NCBI GenBank assembly: GCA_036362985.1
Contig: JAYGXS010000007.1
Location: 6,336,823-6,400,822 of the forward strand
Length of the DNA stretch: 64,000 bases
Direction: 5' to 3'
Origin: Ligula intestinalis
Lineage: Eukaryota; Platyhelminthes; Cestoda; Diphyllobothriidea; Diphyllobothriidae
The notes below the pieces were generated by a model. It ran no database searches and was not told where the DNA came from. It saw only the letters and a list, made by a program, of their open reading frames with translations. This document shows positions 21,768 through 33,174 of the stretch, piece after piece. The first letter of the stretch is position 1. Each line of letters begins with the position of its first letter. The position numbers and the translations under genes were made by a program.

Positions 21768-23479
21768 TCAATCAGCATGGCCTACCAAAGATTTTATCGC
21801 TAAACTGGAGTCTAAATGCACATAGAAATTGTAAATGGAATTGAGAGACAGTACTAGCAACAACTTGGCATCTATTCTGCCATTCTGCATTGTAGGTGCA
21901 ATCTTAGGACGGAGTTTAAAAGTAAACAAGTATGCGTAAAACCGCTCCAGTATACATTGAAATGTCAGTTCTTTCATTTTTATTCAAATAATTATCCGTA
22001 TTTTTCACGGGAGTCAAAAAATTGGTCATCATTTTCCATGTTTATCCTGATTTAACTTTCAAAAACTTAAAGTATGCAAGGTCGAAATAGCTAGTTAAAG
22101 CGCTTTTTAAAGAGTTAGCTAATTATAGAAGGTTTTTTTAAAATTAATCATGGGCAAATTAATTTGTGACTTTTGTTGCGGACGTTCTTTTTTCCTCGGC
22201 AATGGGTTGACACGTTTGGGTGATTCTAAAACCATGGACAAAACAGACCGCTTCATACATAAGAAATGATGTCCAAAACTTCACCATTTAAGTAAATGCT
22301 TTTGAGATACATCCTATCTCGATAAGCACATAGGACAAAAGCCTTATTTATGGAAAACTGACTGAAAAATCTGAATATTAAAAGTTTTTTGTCGCTATTT
22401 CACCAACAATGCTAACCTCGTCATAATCGAATTCTCGATATAATTACAAAGAAATGTAACGGAAGCACATTCGTCTTAATATACACAAAATTGTAGGCTT
22501 ACGATAACAACTGAAAAATCTATTGGAATTTTAGTCCCTGACTGGCATTACCTCTTGTGATCATATTAAATATATATTCCCATGACGTCCCAACGGCTGC
22601 AGTCAAGCCAAAATCTAGTTGTCTTAGTACAACGTACCTCAAAACCATTAGCAAGCGCATAAATAATGGATAATTATGGCCAGTTCTCGTTGGATGCAAT
22701 ATTGGATCTTTGGGCTGTTGGTACCAGCGTTACTTTACACTGCACGAAATGTAGAAGCCTAAATATCCAAAAATGTCGCAAAGAGATTATTTTCGAGCAC
22801 AATTCTACCTACGTTGCATTTTTCTTTATTTTATGTATGCATATGAATAGACTTAAGTGTGCTCAGTAAGCCCGATTTTCCTCTTTTTCGAATTTCCCTT
22901 TTTCCAAAAAAAACATCATTTTACTTAACAAAGTTATATTTCCTGTTAAACCACAAGATGTATATCTTTTTATTGTAAGACTTTGGGGGACGCAGTTGGA
23001 GCCGCTTTTTCTTACCGGAGGTTTTCTTGTAAAAATCCTTACATTTCACCAGATAGAAAATCTCTATTACTATGCCTGTTCTTCAAAAACGAAACCCTTA
23101 TATCGTCCTGGAATATTTTCCGGTCAATCATTCACAGATGTTTATTTAATCGCTAATCAATATCTCAATTGAGAACCCATCTATCCTTCCTTTCTTAGAT
23201 GCTCAGTTAGAATTGTCCTCTTCTCCTTTCAAACATCACCCATGTATTTATTTCCTTCGCGAAAACATTTCGCTCACTCGACTCAAAAGTGCCCGCACAG
23301 AGCAACTGGCTCACCGCTACGTAATCAGCGTCTCGCTTATTCACCCCCTCCCCCCATCGGGCCCCCTATACCCATGACGAACATAAATGATCACGTCCTT
23401 ACCCTTTGTCCAGTTCACGATATATATTCCAGTCTCAGCTCTACTTTTTGTCTCCTTTTCTCTTTCCCATTTTCTCCCA

Positions 23480-23600
23480 TCTCTCTCTTTCCCTGGCTCG
23501 AAACCGGCGTCGAACGACATTTATTGCATGTAGGAATTCCCTGAGCGGCTACTCCGAAAAATATGCTGGCCGCTTCTCGTTTACGAATGGGTTAATAAAA
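23480..23600 (-). repeat. FABP 3'-flank module (FABP3 copy)
   Basis: Near-identical to the FABP1 copy in reverse: CGAAACCGGCGTCGAACG, ATTCCCTGAGCGGCTA and CTTCTCGTTTACGAATGGG. Confidence 0.7.
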
Positions 23601-23691
23601 CACATCAAATGCAATAAAAGCGCATAGATTTAATGTGGTAGTTGGCATTTCGGCATAAAATGATATACATAGGAACCCAAAAGGAGGCAGA

Positions 23692-24344
23692 TTAAACTTT
23701 CTTGAAGTCCCTGTGGCACGTCAGCTCCTCCACCTTCACGATCTACAAAAGAGAAGGGAGACAGATGAATGTTGTTTTAGTAATGAGGGGCAGGCATAGT
23801 TGTATCATTACACAACACATTTGTGGTCTGAATTTACGGACAATCTTTAATGGATGTTAGGTGCAGGGCTATGGACATATGAGAGCTTTGTTTACCTTAC
23901 TTGCACACCTAATAATCTAGTACTAAATTAAAAGTATAACATTTTGAACGAAAAGGAAATCAAAAAGTATTGGGGCAGCCGAGCATGATCAGTTTCACTT
24001 ACCGTCCTTATATGGTCACCGTCAACCCTCCGCTCGATTTCTGTGGTCTTATCACCCACTTGGATTTGTTTCATCGTATTGCCAACCATAGTTATCGTCG
24101 AGGTCACCTTCCGACCGTCTGGTGTGGTCTCAGTGAAGGGCTCTCCCAGCTTGAACTCGAAGCCGGTAGTTTTGAAGGTGCTGGAGGACACCATCTTGTA
24201 ATGATCACCCTCCTTCGTGATTGTCATCGTGGGTTTCATGGTGTTGCCGGCCTTACGGGTGACGAAATTGACGCCTAGACGGCCCATTATTTCGTCGAAG
24301 CCATCGCTGTGGTCGAGCTTCCAGGATCCGAGAAATGCTTCCAT
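23692..24344 (-). CDS. Fatty-acid-binding protein FABP3 (two exons)
   Basis: Cytosolic fatty-acid-binding protein of 130 residues; its mature protein is identical to FABP1. Exon 1 24344-24003, intron 24002-23743 (260 bp, GTAAGT..TTTTGTAG), exon 2 23742-23692. Domains as in FABP1: FLGSWKL N-terminus, GFDEIMGRLGV helix region, FKLGEPF, TPDGRKV, C-terminal C-H-R-D-F. An upstream in-frame ATG (24401) would add 19 residues but overlaps the TATA-like box and is not an ATG in FABP1 or FABP2, so it is rejected. Located in the right arm of the inverted duplication. ATTAAA poly(A) signal at 23629-23634. Identity of coding and intron sequence with FABP1 points to a recent inverted duplication or gene conversion. 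Confidence 0.95.
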
Positions 24345-24401
24345 GATCGGCAAGTGGACAAGGAGGTTCACTGAGTAGCTGCAGTCCTGATTTGCACGCA
24401 T

Positions 24402-24431
24402 TTTATGTGGTTGATATTACTCGCGGATTGG
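24402..24431 (-). promoter_or_regulatory. FABP3 core promoter: CCAAT and TATA-like boxes
   Basis: Minus strand CCAAT (24427-24431) within AGCCAATCCGCGAGTA, then CATAAA (24402-24407). Confidence 0.6.
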
Positions 24432-24800
24432 CTGATCTGACAGGTCCCTCCGCAAAGTTGGTGGGGGGAGGTTGGATGACGAGATGGAATTGGCAATGAC
24501 GTCAGTTATGGCAGATTATCACGCTGTGACAACATGCCAACCCGTGGCACTTTTTCGCAGAACCAGCGAAAACATCAGCCTAGTTTGATTGCACTTGAGG
24601 TACAAAGGGGTGATCCACACGCGTGTCGAGAAGCTATGTAGGGGGGTTGATGGTTAAAAAAGCCACCATGTCAACAGGATCATCTCCCCAAATGCAAATG
24701 ATCAGAGCCAGATGAGCAAAATCTGTTAATGGAAGAGGGGGACATTTGGATAAAAAATTGGAATCAAGGAGTTAGAGGTCGCTTTTAACAATATCACTAA

Positions 24801-25390
24801 TTGAAGACCAACTAGCTGAGCTTCGGTGATTTTCTACTAAGCTAAACTACCATTGGTGCTTTGTATCCATCCTCTTACCATTCTCTAGGCAGCCATGGAA
24901 AAGGTTACTGCCCACCGAATCCAGAGATATGTCACCGGATGTTGTCGCAGATCGATCTCTTGCCTTCTTCCTTAGAGCGATTTCATCTTTAATTTCATAG
25001 ATTACACTGCAGAGGCAACAGACAGTCTGATATGTCTGCGAAGTAAATACCTCATGAGAACTCTAGAAGATATGGCTGACTGTTCGGTATTTAACTAAAC
25101 AAATTACTGAGCGAAGACTCGTACCCAAGAGGACGTAAACCTGAGGATTTGACGGTCATTTTTCAACCTCATGAGAGGGAGGATTAGGACGACTATAATC
25201 TTCATTATTCAAGTCGAGTGGCCGGCTGCTGCTTTTCATTTCTGTTTGGAATTTGACAGCGGAGATTACTACTGATATATGATTTCTGATCTTCTTAATG
25301 TACACTGTACCTCCGATTACCTTCATCGATGAGCAAGACCTAACCTAACTAAACTTGTGAGCAAACGGCCATTTTTTCTTTCAGTGGGTG
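24801..25390 (-). repeat. FABP3 distal upstream block, direct copy of 17240-17830
   Basis: Continues the similarity with the FABP2 upstream region beyond the inverted-duplication limit (GGCAGCCATGGAAAAGGTTA, GAATCCAGAGATATGTCACC present in both). Non-coding. Confidence 0.65.
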
Positions 25391-25589
25391 ACGATTATAG
25401 ACTGTAACCTTACCCACTATATAAGCTCTCGTTGGTCATCATTTTGAATTAACTGTTACGTACAATTTCCGTTCGTCTGACGACGACCCGGTGTGCCAGC
25501 GTCGACAATTTACGCAATAAGCCACTGTTACCCAAAGAACTCTAACTACCGAAGTAACCGACTATGGCGGCAAATCATCCATTATAAAG

Positions 25590-27150
25590 CGAACAGCAAG
25601 TTTTCTCATTTCCAGTCAAACTGAAACTTCTATCTTGGAGTAAATTTCAAGAAATTGTCAAAAGTCTCCACTTAAATTGTGACATTACCTTTGAAAACGT
25701 TAATATACACAGAATTTCGTCAGCTGAATATCCAATTAAAGTACTTTTTAAAGGGGTACCCTATTATAGAAAGCTTTGCTTATTAATCCTAGGAAAAACA
25801 ATATCCGAGTTACCTTGCAGACTTTCTGTATGCTCAACAATGTGGTTTGCTTTTTTGAGGCATTTCTAAATATGATCCGCATGGCCATCTTCATAAGAAC
25901 TAATATCCATAAACTCATTTTTTTCGGTAAATGCTTTTTATGTTTATCTTATTTTAAATGTTTTGGTGTAAACATCGAACAGAAGATCAATTGATGGGTG
26001 AACAAATGAAGACTCTGAAAACACAAGAAATGATTCGCAACTTTCAATGACAATAGTAAATGAATACTTATCCAGATAGGGTAATTTGTACAAAATATTT
26101 GACTAAAGAAAAGTTTTTTTATATGATGGAAGTGTTTACGTAATTGTTTCATCTTAACAAATGTTTTAATTTATTTTTCTAAGTTATAGCTATTTTCACG
26201 TCTGCCTAATGCTGTTATTATTATTTCTAAGTTTTCGTAAATGCGCTTATACCGGTATTCGAATAATTATCAAACTTTTACAAAGTTATGGATGCTGCGC
26301 GTTCTTCAGCACATATTGAACTTTTAGACAGTGAATATTCTTTGCTCGCACACCTTACGAATTTCCACCAGCGCATCTCCTATTGCATGGAGGATAATAT
26401 GTGTACTATGAAGAAGGGGCGTTCTTTGGAACACTGAGGTAAATGTAGCCAGTAAATTTTCGCTACTTGTTCCCTAGCTCGTCTTCAGACTAGGGAGGAT
26501 GTGCAACGATCAAGTTATATTTCATACGTGCAGAAAACGCAATGGTCATGCGGAGTAAGTCCTGATTGGTAGCTGTGGTTTATATCGGTCCGTATTAGTC
26601 AGCCATGGTCTCCTCTATCGTTCTCTGAGATGTTGTTAAATTCCATCCAACTCCGTATGTCAGTTGGTGCCAGCTACATCTGAGTGCATGGCCTCAAGGA
26701 ATGCTCAGCCTTTTTGGAAATTTTTTCGTTGCACATTCTCTCTAGTCTGAAGACGAGCTGGGTAATCAGTCCCGAAAAATTACTGAAAAAATTTACCTTG
26801 TTGTCCCAAAGAACATCCTTTTCTTCAAATTACATTTCTTGGGATTCCGGATGCCTGCACACATGAATACTGTGTGTAATTTAACTTGCGGTCGGTGCAC
26901 TGAATGATCTGGTGATATTACGATTATTAGCACAAACATTTCGCTTCGCCCGGCCTACTGAAACTTCGCATTATTCCAATACTTTAAAAGCGAAGTTTTA
27001 ATGTTGTCCTGACATTTTGTCCTCTTGATCATTCGCAAGAATCTAATTAACCGCTCATTAATCTCTCGATATAGAACCTCTCTTTGCTACCTTTACTAGA
27101 TGCTCAGTTATTCTTTTTTCCTGTTTTCATTTGATATTTGTTCATTCGCG
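25590..27150 (+). repeat. Old diverged copy of 21990-23270 (FABP flank), AT-rich
   Basis: Matches in order include AAAGTACTTTTTAAAGG..CTATTATAGAAAG (compare 22100-22130) and, at the far end, TAGATGCTCAGTTA and TTCATTCGCGAAAA (compare 23190-23265). The similarity is patchy and interrupted by the inverted repeat at 26.4 kb. No FABP exon follows at the expected place, so it may mark a lost gene copy. Confidence 0.4.
26405..26850. repeat. Long inverted repeat, ~105-120 bp arms
   Basis: Arm 26405-26510 and arm 26727-26850 are reverse complements, best in CTCGTCTTCAGACTAG (26478-26493) against its complement near 26742-26757. The loop is about 215 bp. No coding motif; looks like a foldback/MITE element. 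Confidence 0.7.
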
Positions 27151-28389
27151 AAAAAGTGTTACATACATCCCCAGAATATGGGAAAAATGTCATACTAGAA
27201 ATTTTAGGACAGTAAAGTTCTTTCGTTCATCCACTATCGTAAATTCCTATAAAAACGCCTCCGATTTTATATGTAATGGAAAAGTATATTAGCAAAATGT
27301 CTCTATATAAAAACCTTCTGCGCGTTCTGCAAATATTACCATCTGTACTTCGAAAGTTAGATTTGGCAAATATATATTTTCAGCAACTCCTCATCAGGCC
27401 CGTACAACGGCAGGAATAATCAAAATCGCACCGTTGGAGAGGATTAAAAAGGGTCCTTTGATTGCAACTCATCGCTTTTACGCCACCCGCATGGTGAGAT
27501 TGGCGGGTGGATGTCCTTGTGCTCGTGAGAGGAGAGTGGGAGAAAATTGGGTTGCTTTGTGGGCATTTATCAGGGGTGATACCCCCAGGACGAACATATA
27601 CTCAACAGTATGGACTACAATCGCAAAATGATGTTGTAGCTTACCATACTAGCAGCCTAGGTACGAGCTAAAAACCTCAGACACTATTTTCGCCAGTATT
27701 CTGCCGCTGCTTAACACAGCTGCGAGGGGTCTGGCCCATCGAGGGGTCCCCCAGCTTTTCTTGTCTGCTTTTTGTGGTTGATATACCGGTTTTTAAAGTT
27801 CAGCTTTTGAATCTCCTGAGAAATTAATTTCTCATCGCGGTATATATCAATATATTTAAGGTCTATAGGCGTAGACCGAAATTGTAAGTGTATAAGAGTT
27901 AGTACTCGCAAAACCTGCTCTCTAAAAATGTGATCTCTTTTTAAGTACACAAAAGTAAAAGAGCGAAACAAATCGACGACTTTACTGGAGTGTCTTCAAG
28001 CACCCGTATTTCTTTGTGCCGCAAGTGAAGCTACGGCTGTAAACGTCTAGTGCTCTGTGTCCCGAATTTAGACAAAGTCACCGTTGTGTGGTACGTTACA
28101 CCTTTCCATGGAATACTTCTCGAAGTTTTCGATTGCAGCTATTGAAATGCGGAAAGCAACTAGCGCTATCGAGATTGGATGTATTTTAATGCTACTCTCT
28201 AGATTCTAAACATAGTCGCAAAATATCAAGAAGAATCAGAATCACTTTCCATCGTGAGATCTTGAAAATGATACTAGAAAACTGTTGTCTGCGTACCTGC
28301 CTTGCCCATTGGTGTTATTATGCGCGTTCTCATTGGCATTCCAAATGCTTTCCAATGTTCATAGGTGTCATCGACCAAGCTGGAATGTT
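27151..28389. other. Intergenic, no recognised gene
   Basis: AT-rich; short frames only, none with family motifs. Confidence 0.3.
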
Positions 28390-28752
28390 TGTAGTGACTA
28401 ACTTAACACGAAGTGCATTTGTGAACGCTTTTCTTGACTAGCTCAAGTCTAAGTAAGTTTTCGGGAGGTTTGCTACCTCCAGTCTCTGTAACAGCCAATG
28501 ACAGACTGACTCACACATGACTTCATGTGACGACTGTGGAGCAGACCTCACTTCAGACGCCGTCCGCTGGCTTGCTTTTGTGCAGTTGTCTGGTAGTCAA
28601 TTTCCTACTGCCTATTCTTCCATTTACTCTGTACCGAATGTATTCTTTCTAGCACTGTGGCCTTCCCATGACTCCTCTCATCTCCTAAGTGACCGGGTCT
28701 TTAAGATCGCAGCCTTTAGGGTTACACCTATGAGCCTTAACACCACGTGATA
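28390..28752 (+). mobile_element. Solo LTR, old copy (TGTAG..GATA type)
   Basis: Starts TGTAGTGAC and ends ..ACGTGATA. Inside are GGCCTTCCCATGACT, CTCCTAAGTGACCGGG and TTAGGGTTACA, matching better-preserved solo LTRs at 42421 and 51440. Flanks TGTT and GGTT are an imperfect 4-bp target duplication. The long open frame within it is not coding. Confidence 0.6.
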
Positions 28753-29687
28753 GGTTCTCATTTGCGTGGATGTTAGTTTAATTATTGACCGTGTACGCAA
28801 GTAGCCTTCGTGAACTTCAAAGGCGTTTTTGTGGACATACTTCATATGCTCTGGGATGCGAACGACCGTGTTGTTTCAAAAAAGCTATTATTTTAGACCT
28901 TGAAAGCACGCGCATACCAAGCAGTACGATCTCCCGTGCTATACTGCGGGAAAATATAATTTTAAATGCAGCCACGCGTATACTAGGACTGCTTTTTTGC
29001 CAGAAATTGAAATAATAATGTTTGTTATATTTACTCCTTTTGTGTGGAATGGTCTGCACTACTCTCAACTGTAGATGTCGCGTATTTGCCACGGTATTCT
29101 TGGGTCTTCGATTAAGGTCTCGCGAGGGCTCACCGGAATGGCCAAGAACCTGTGGATAGCTAATTCTTTTAAAACTTACTAGTACTCAGGCACGCTACTG
29201 TGGCATAGTCGCCTCTATCGCCAAAAACCTCATGCGTCCTCGCCTGATTTGAGGCTGTCGATTATGTGGAAAATCAGCGTGGTATTTTGAGTATGCACGC
29301 AATTGACTAAACTCTCGTCTATTAACCGCAGCTGTGCAGCTCTCCCTGCCTGTACTAGCTTACAATCGTTTGTACACTGTCGCCGGATAAAGATAGTTCG
29401 GTCAGTTCTAACTTTTCGCGTCCTGGTCCTAGAATTCGCTATCTTTGTGAATTGTACCCAATAGCGACAAAATATGAGGAATCGCGCAAATGTTTTCATG
29501 GTTTGTTCATCTAAGTGACTTGTATATCTAAACACTCAAGTGAATAGGCGTCTACTGTGAATCAAGCTGAACACTTTCAGACTCTGAATAGCCGATTTGT
29601 TGATTTGACTCCTACTAGCTGCACCAGGAAGTGCCCACACAAAGCAACGGAACTGGACATAATGACAAGATAAAGGGCGGACATAAC
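28753..29687. other. Intergenic, no recognised gene
   Basis: Nothing recognised on either strand. Confidence 0.3.
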
Positions 29688-30876
29688 TGTAGTAACTCCA
29701 CTCCGCGCGGACGCTCGCGGCTGTTAGCAAGTGCGTATGCACTACCTACTCCGATCTGGCTGATCAACTCCAAGACTTACTCACGCAAAGTCCCCTGTCT
29801 GAGGACGATGCAATAACTGCCAGACTCATACAAGTCGGATGCCCGCCCTCGCGGCCGGATACAGGCTTGTCGACTGTCAACCCCCTCCAATCTATTCTCC
29901 TCTTCTTCTTCCGTACAGAATAAACTATTCCTTCCATTTTGCATGTCACTTGTTCTCTTCTCTTACGGAGCCGGGTCTGGAGATCGTAGAGAGAAGAGTC
30001 TTCTCTATTACCTTAACCCAATGCGGTATTAGCGAACGAGACATTAGCTGAAGGCACAACTCCCAGATGTGACTGAGCACAGTTATCACGAAACCTTCTT
30101 CGACTCAGAGTGAATTTCCTTGTGTCATCTTATATGATCAAAATATGGAGAATTTAGTCAATAAAACCCTTTCATGAAGCGATATGGAGTTACGCAACAG
30201 TTAACAGCCTACCAAGCCCAGGCCATGGTTCCCTACCACTCCACCTGAGGAGTTCCCTATGAGTACCGGCGTCCACACCTCCTTCCTAAAATCTGATCTT
30301 ACTTCTATTGTCAACGCTATCTCTTCCACCTCAATTCTACCAATACTGACACGACGCACTGATTTGCTGTCGGAGTACAACTCAACCAACCTGGTTCACT
30401 CATACCAGCCACAGCTGTCCACGCTGTTCATAACCCTTCCGCTGGCACATATCTCTTTCAAATACTTTAACTTTTCTGCCCCCGTTTGGATTCTTCCATT
30501 ACCCAAACTCTGGTCTGGGAAGGAAAAACTTGTAGTAAACCCACTCCGCACGGACGCTCGCGGCTGCCAACAAGTTCGTATACACGCGTGTCTGCTTACC
30601 CCATTCTGGCCAAGCCCCGCCAAGGCTGACCCACACGAAGACCGCTCCCTATGAACACTGCGACAACTGCCAGACTCAGAGACGTCGGATGCCTGCCCTC
30701 GCGACCGGAGTCACGCCTGTCCAACCGTTGACTTCTTCAAACGTATGCTCTCCTTATTCCGTACAGAATAGACTATTCCTTCCATTTGGCATATCACTTG
30801 TTCTCTTCGCTTGTGGAGCCGGGCCTGGAGATCGTAGAGAGAAGGGTCTTATCTATTAACTTAACCCCCTGCGATA
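29688..30876 (+). mobile_element. TRIM element, older subfamily (two LTRs, 0.5 kb internal)
   Basis: 5' LTR 29688-30028 and 3' LTR 30531-30876 share TGTAGTAA, ACTCCGCRCGGACGCTCGCG, a TACAGAATA stretch, GAGCCGGGYCTGGAGATCGT and the closing TTAACC..GCGRTA. The 502-bp interior has no protein domain. A purine tract (GGGAAGGAAAAACT) ends directly at the 3' LTR as a polypurine tract should. Interior blocks match the TRIMs at 36123 and 46640 (TGTCATCT..ATGGAGA, GCCCAGGYCATGGTT). Flanks TAAC/TAGC are a probable decayed 4-bp duplication. Terminal-repeat retrotransposons in miniature are known in taeniid tapeworms; this copy depends on another element's enzymes. Confidence 0.75.
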
Positions 30877-30904
30877 TAGCCGCTAAGCTTGCTCTCTGTT
30901 CCAC

Positions 30905-31065
30905 TCTCAGACGTATTCTATGTCTTACTCCCTCGCTCTCTCTCTCCCGCGAAACCGGTGTTACTTGCCATTTAGTGAACTTTGGATATCCCTGAGCGAC
31001 TAATCCGCAGAACATGCTGACCGTCGGTCTTTTAATTCTCAACAAAACAGTTGCTAAAAGTAAGT
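30905..31065 (-). repeat. FABP 3'-flank module (FABP4 copy)
   Basis: CTCTCTCTCTCCCGCGAAAC, CCCTGAGCGACTAATCCG and TTCTCAACAAAACAG correspond to the module beside FABP1/3. The module lies 80 bp beyond the FABP4 stop codon. Confidence 0.6.
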
Positions 31066-31144
31066 TCATTCAGCGTGTGTATATTTAATATGTTAGCGTG
31101 CATTTAAATATCAAAAAGTACATGGAAGCCCGGGCGGACGCAGA

Positions 31145-32104
31145 TTATATTTTAATGTAGTCCCTCTGACAGGTCAGCTCCTCCACCTTCATGATCTACA
31201 AAACAGATGAGAGAGGAGAGCTACCTTAGTCATTAGAATTTCTAGTAATAAGGGAAGCAGGCGTAATAATATTAGTATTTGAAGCAAGGCCGCGAAATAA
31301 TCAAAGCAGGTTAGAATACAAATCTACTTTTTTGGCCAACAGAGAAATACTGCTGTACATGCCTAATCGTTTAGCATCTGGTCCAATTGACTGCCTCCAT
31401 TTGATGAGGTTGGTAACTTGAAAGAAGTTAAGGAGAAAATACTGAACGCGCGTCTGATTTCTCGGAGATCCATATTTTTTCTTCGGGCTGTCTTCACGCT
31501 GACCTCGCCTACACATATTCGATGCCCACAAATAATAAGTTGTTGAATAGATTTACACCCCAGCTTTCGGCTCTTACTTTATGGACGATTTTCCTTTCAA
31601 CCTGCGTACGTAGCTATGAATATGCGGCAGACATACTTCACTTACCCACACGCCTAAAATCCTAAGCTTCAATTGAAAGCCAACAACATTTGTGCACGAT
31701 AACGAAGTAAAAGTAGGAAGGGGGCGCAGGAGAGGCTTGCAAATTAGGTCAGTTTCACTTACCGTATTCATATGGTTGCCGTCAATTCTTCTCTCGATTT
31801 CTGTCGTTTTATCGCCCACCTGGACGTGTTTCATCATGTCGCCCACCAGAGTTATAGTTGAGGTAACCTTTCGACCGTCGTGTGTGGTCTCTTCGAAGGG
31901 TTCTCCCAGCTTGAACTCACACTGGGTAGTTTTGAAGGTGCTGGCGATGACAAGCTTGTAGTGATCACCCTCCTTCGTGACTGTCACCGTGGGTTTACTT
32001 GCGTTGCCGGCCTTGCGGAGGAGGAAGCTGACTCCCAAACGAGCCATAATTTCGTCAAAGCCATCGCTGTGATCCAGCTTCCAAGATCCGAGAAAGGTAT
32101 CCAT
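31145..32104 (-). CDS. Fatty-acid-binding protein FABP4 (two exons)
   Basis: Cytosolic fatty-acid-binding protein, 130 residues, clearly diverged from FABP1-3 but the same subfamily. Exon 1 32104-31763 (MDTFLGSWKLDHSDGFDEIM..), intron 31762-31196 (567 bp, GTAAGT..TTTTGTAG), exon 2 31195-31145, ending Q-R-D-Y-I-K-I then TAA. It keeps the canonical Arg-x-Tyr carboxylate-binding pair that FABP1-3 have changed. ATG 32104 is chosen because it gives the family N-terminus and lies 44 bp from a strong TATATAAA; the upstream frame lacks an ATG. The intron shares sequence with both FABP relics, so FABP4-type genes were once more numerous. ATTAAA at 31084-31089. Confidence 0.94.
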
Positions 32105-32147
32105 GATTGGGAGGGTAACACAATGTCCAGCAATGGTGTGCACCTAC

Positions 32148-32181
32148 TTTATATAATTACTAGAAGGTAGTCGCGGATTGG
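32148..32181 (-). promoter_or_regulatory. FABP4 core promoter: CCAAT box and TATA box
   Basis: Minus strand CCAAT (32177-32181) in AGCCAATCCGCGACTA and TATATAAA (32148-32155). The position implies a 5' UTR of only about 15-20 nt. Confidence 0.7.
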
Positions 32182-32600
32182 CTGCTCACAGTGGTGGTAG
32201 GGGAGCGGAAGAAAGGAAGGCAGGATGACCTAAATTAGGTCCTAACACAAGCTTCGGCGGATCAACAAGCTGCAACAACAAGCTAACCCATGGGGCAAAA
32301 CCAGCGCAAACATCAGCTTAATTCAATCACACTCGACGGGACGTACTAAGAGGTGATCAACCCGTATGTCGAGAAGAGATGCGTGGGTTGCGTGATTAAA
32401 CATCAATCATGTGAGCAACAACAACTACACACGTGTAATTGGTCAAAGCCAGAAAAAACAAAACACGGTGAAGATGGAGGGAGGGAGGCATTTGGATACA
32501 AGAAGAGAAGCGAGGATCTAGAGGTCAGTATCAACAATAACACTATCTTAAGACCAAACAGCCGACATGCGATTATGCAATACCATTTTCCCATTCTCAA
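32182..32600 (-). promoter_or_regulatory. FABP4 upstream region conserved with FABP1-3
   Basis: Shares AACCAGCGMAAACATCAGC, GAGGTGATCMACSCG and GTCGAGAAGMRATGYGT with the regions before FABP1 (9180-9320), FABP2 (16960-17070) and FABP3 (24540-24650). Conserved outside coding DNA between diverged genes, so candidate regulatory DNA. Confidence 0.5.
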
Positions 32601-33174
32601 GGTAGCTGTGCGAGCCTGTCGCTGTGCTGACTCATGCTGCCTTCCTTTGTCCCGCTCGCTATCTACTCGCACTTTGGCAACCGCTGCGAGAGACCGCGAT
32701 CTCCTCCTGCTGCTCCTATGCTCTCCCATCTACTCGCAGCTTAATACCCACGGTACTTCCAGCCAACTGATGCGCGCTTGTCCCCCTGGCTGGCTGCATG
32801 GCCCAGCAGTCAGGGCTTCACGGTAGCCGACTCAAATTCGCGGACACATCTAACGAGCACACGCAAGTGACTAGAGACGCAGAACACAGCCTTTGTACTG
32901 TCTCTTTTCCGGCAGTAAACTTCTGTCCACCAACACTGTCTTGCTCGACTTGTGATAAAGGGGAACCTTCTGTTTGTCGACACAACAACCTGTGAGATAG
33001 CCACACAAAAAATAGTCAAACCCAGCGGGTCATAAAATATGCCATCAGCTGGAGTCGATATCTACCAATAAGGCACATTAAGCTGGATACCCCGGCAGGG
33101 TTTCGAAAGCAAACATTTAGAATCCACCGGAATGACTACCAGATACCTTAATTACTAGGAAGGGTTTGGCAATA
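32601..33174. other. Intergenic, CT-rich part and possible tRNA-like remnant
   Basis: Near 32795-32860 a stretch with TGGCCCAGCAGTCAGGG and GACTCAAATTCGCGG loosely resembles A- and B-box spacing; too weak to call an RNA gene. No protein gene recognised. Confidence 0.3.

Larger units (their letters stand above)
21768..24800 (-). repeat. Right arm of ~3 kb inverted duplication (partner 9021-12113)
   Basis: Reverse complement of the left arm. It starts sharply at TCAATCAGCATGGCC and continues through the AT-rich block, the 3'-flank module and FABP3 into the upstream region, where it stays similar to both FABP1 (inverted) and FABP2 (direct). Confidence 0.85.

Noticed and set aside
24345..24401. 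Upstream in-frame ATG extending FABP3 by 19 residues
   Set aside because: Overlaps the TATA-like box, is not an ATG in FABP1 or FABP2, and the family N-terminus starts at MEAFLG.
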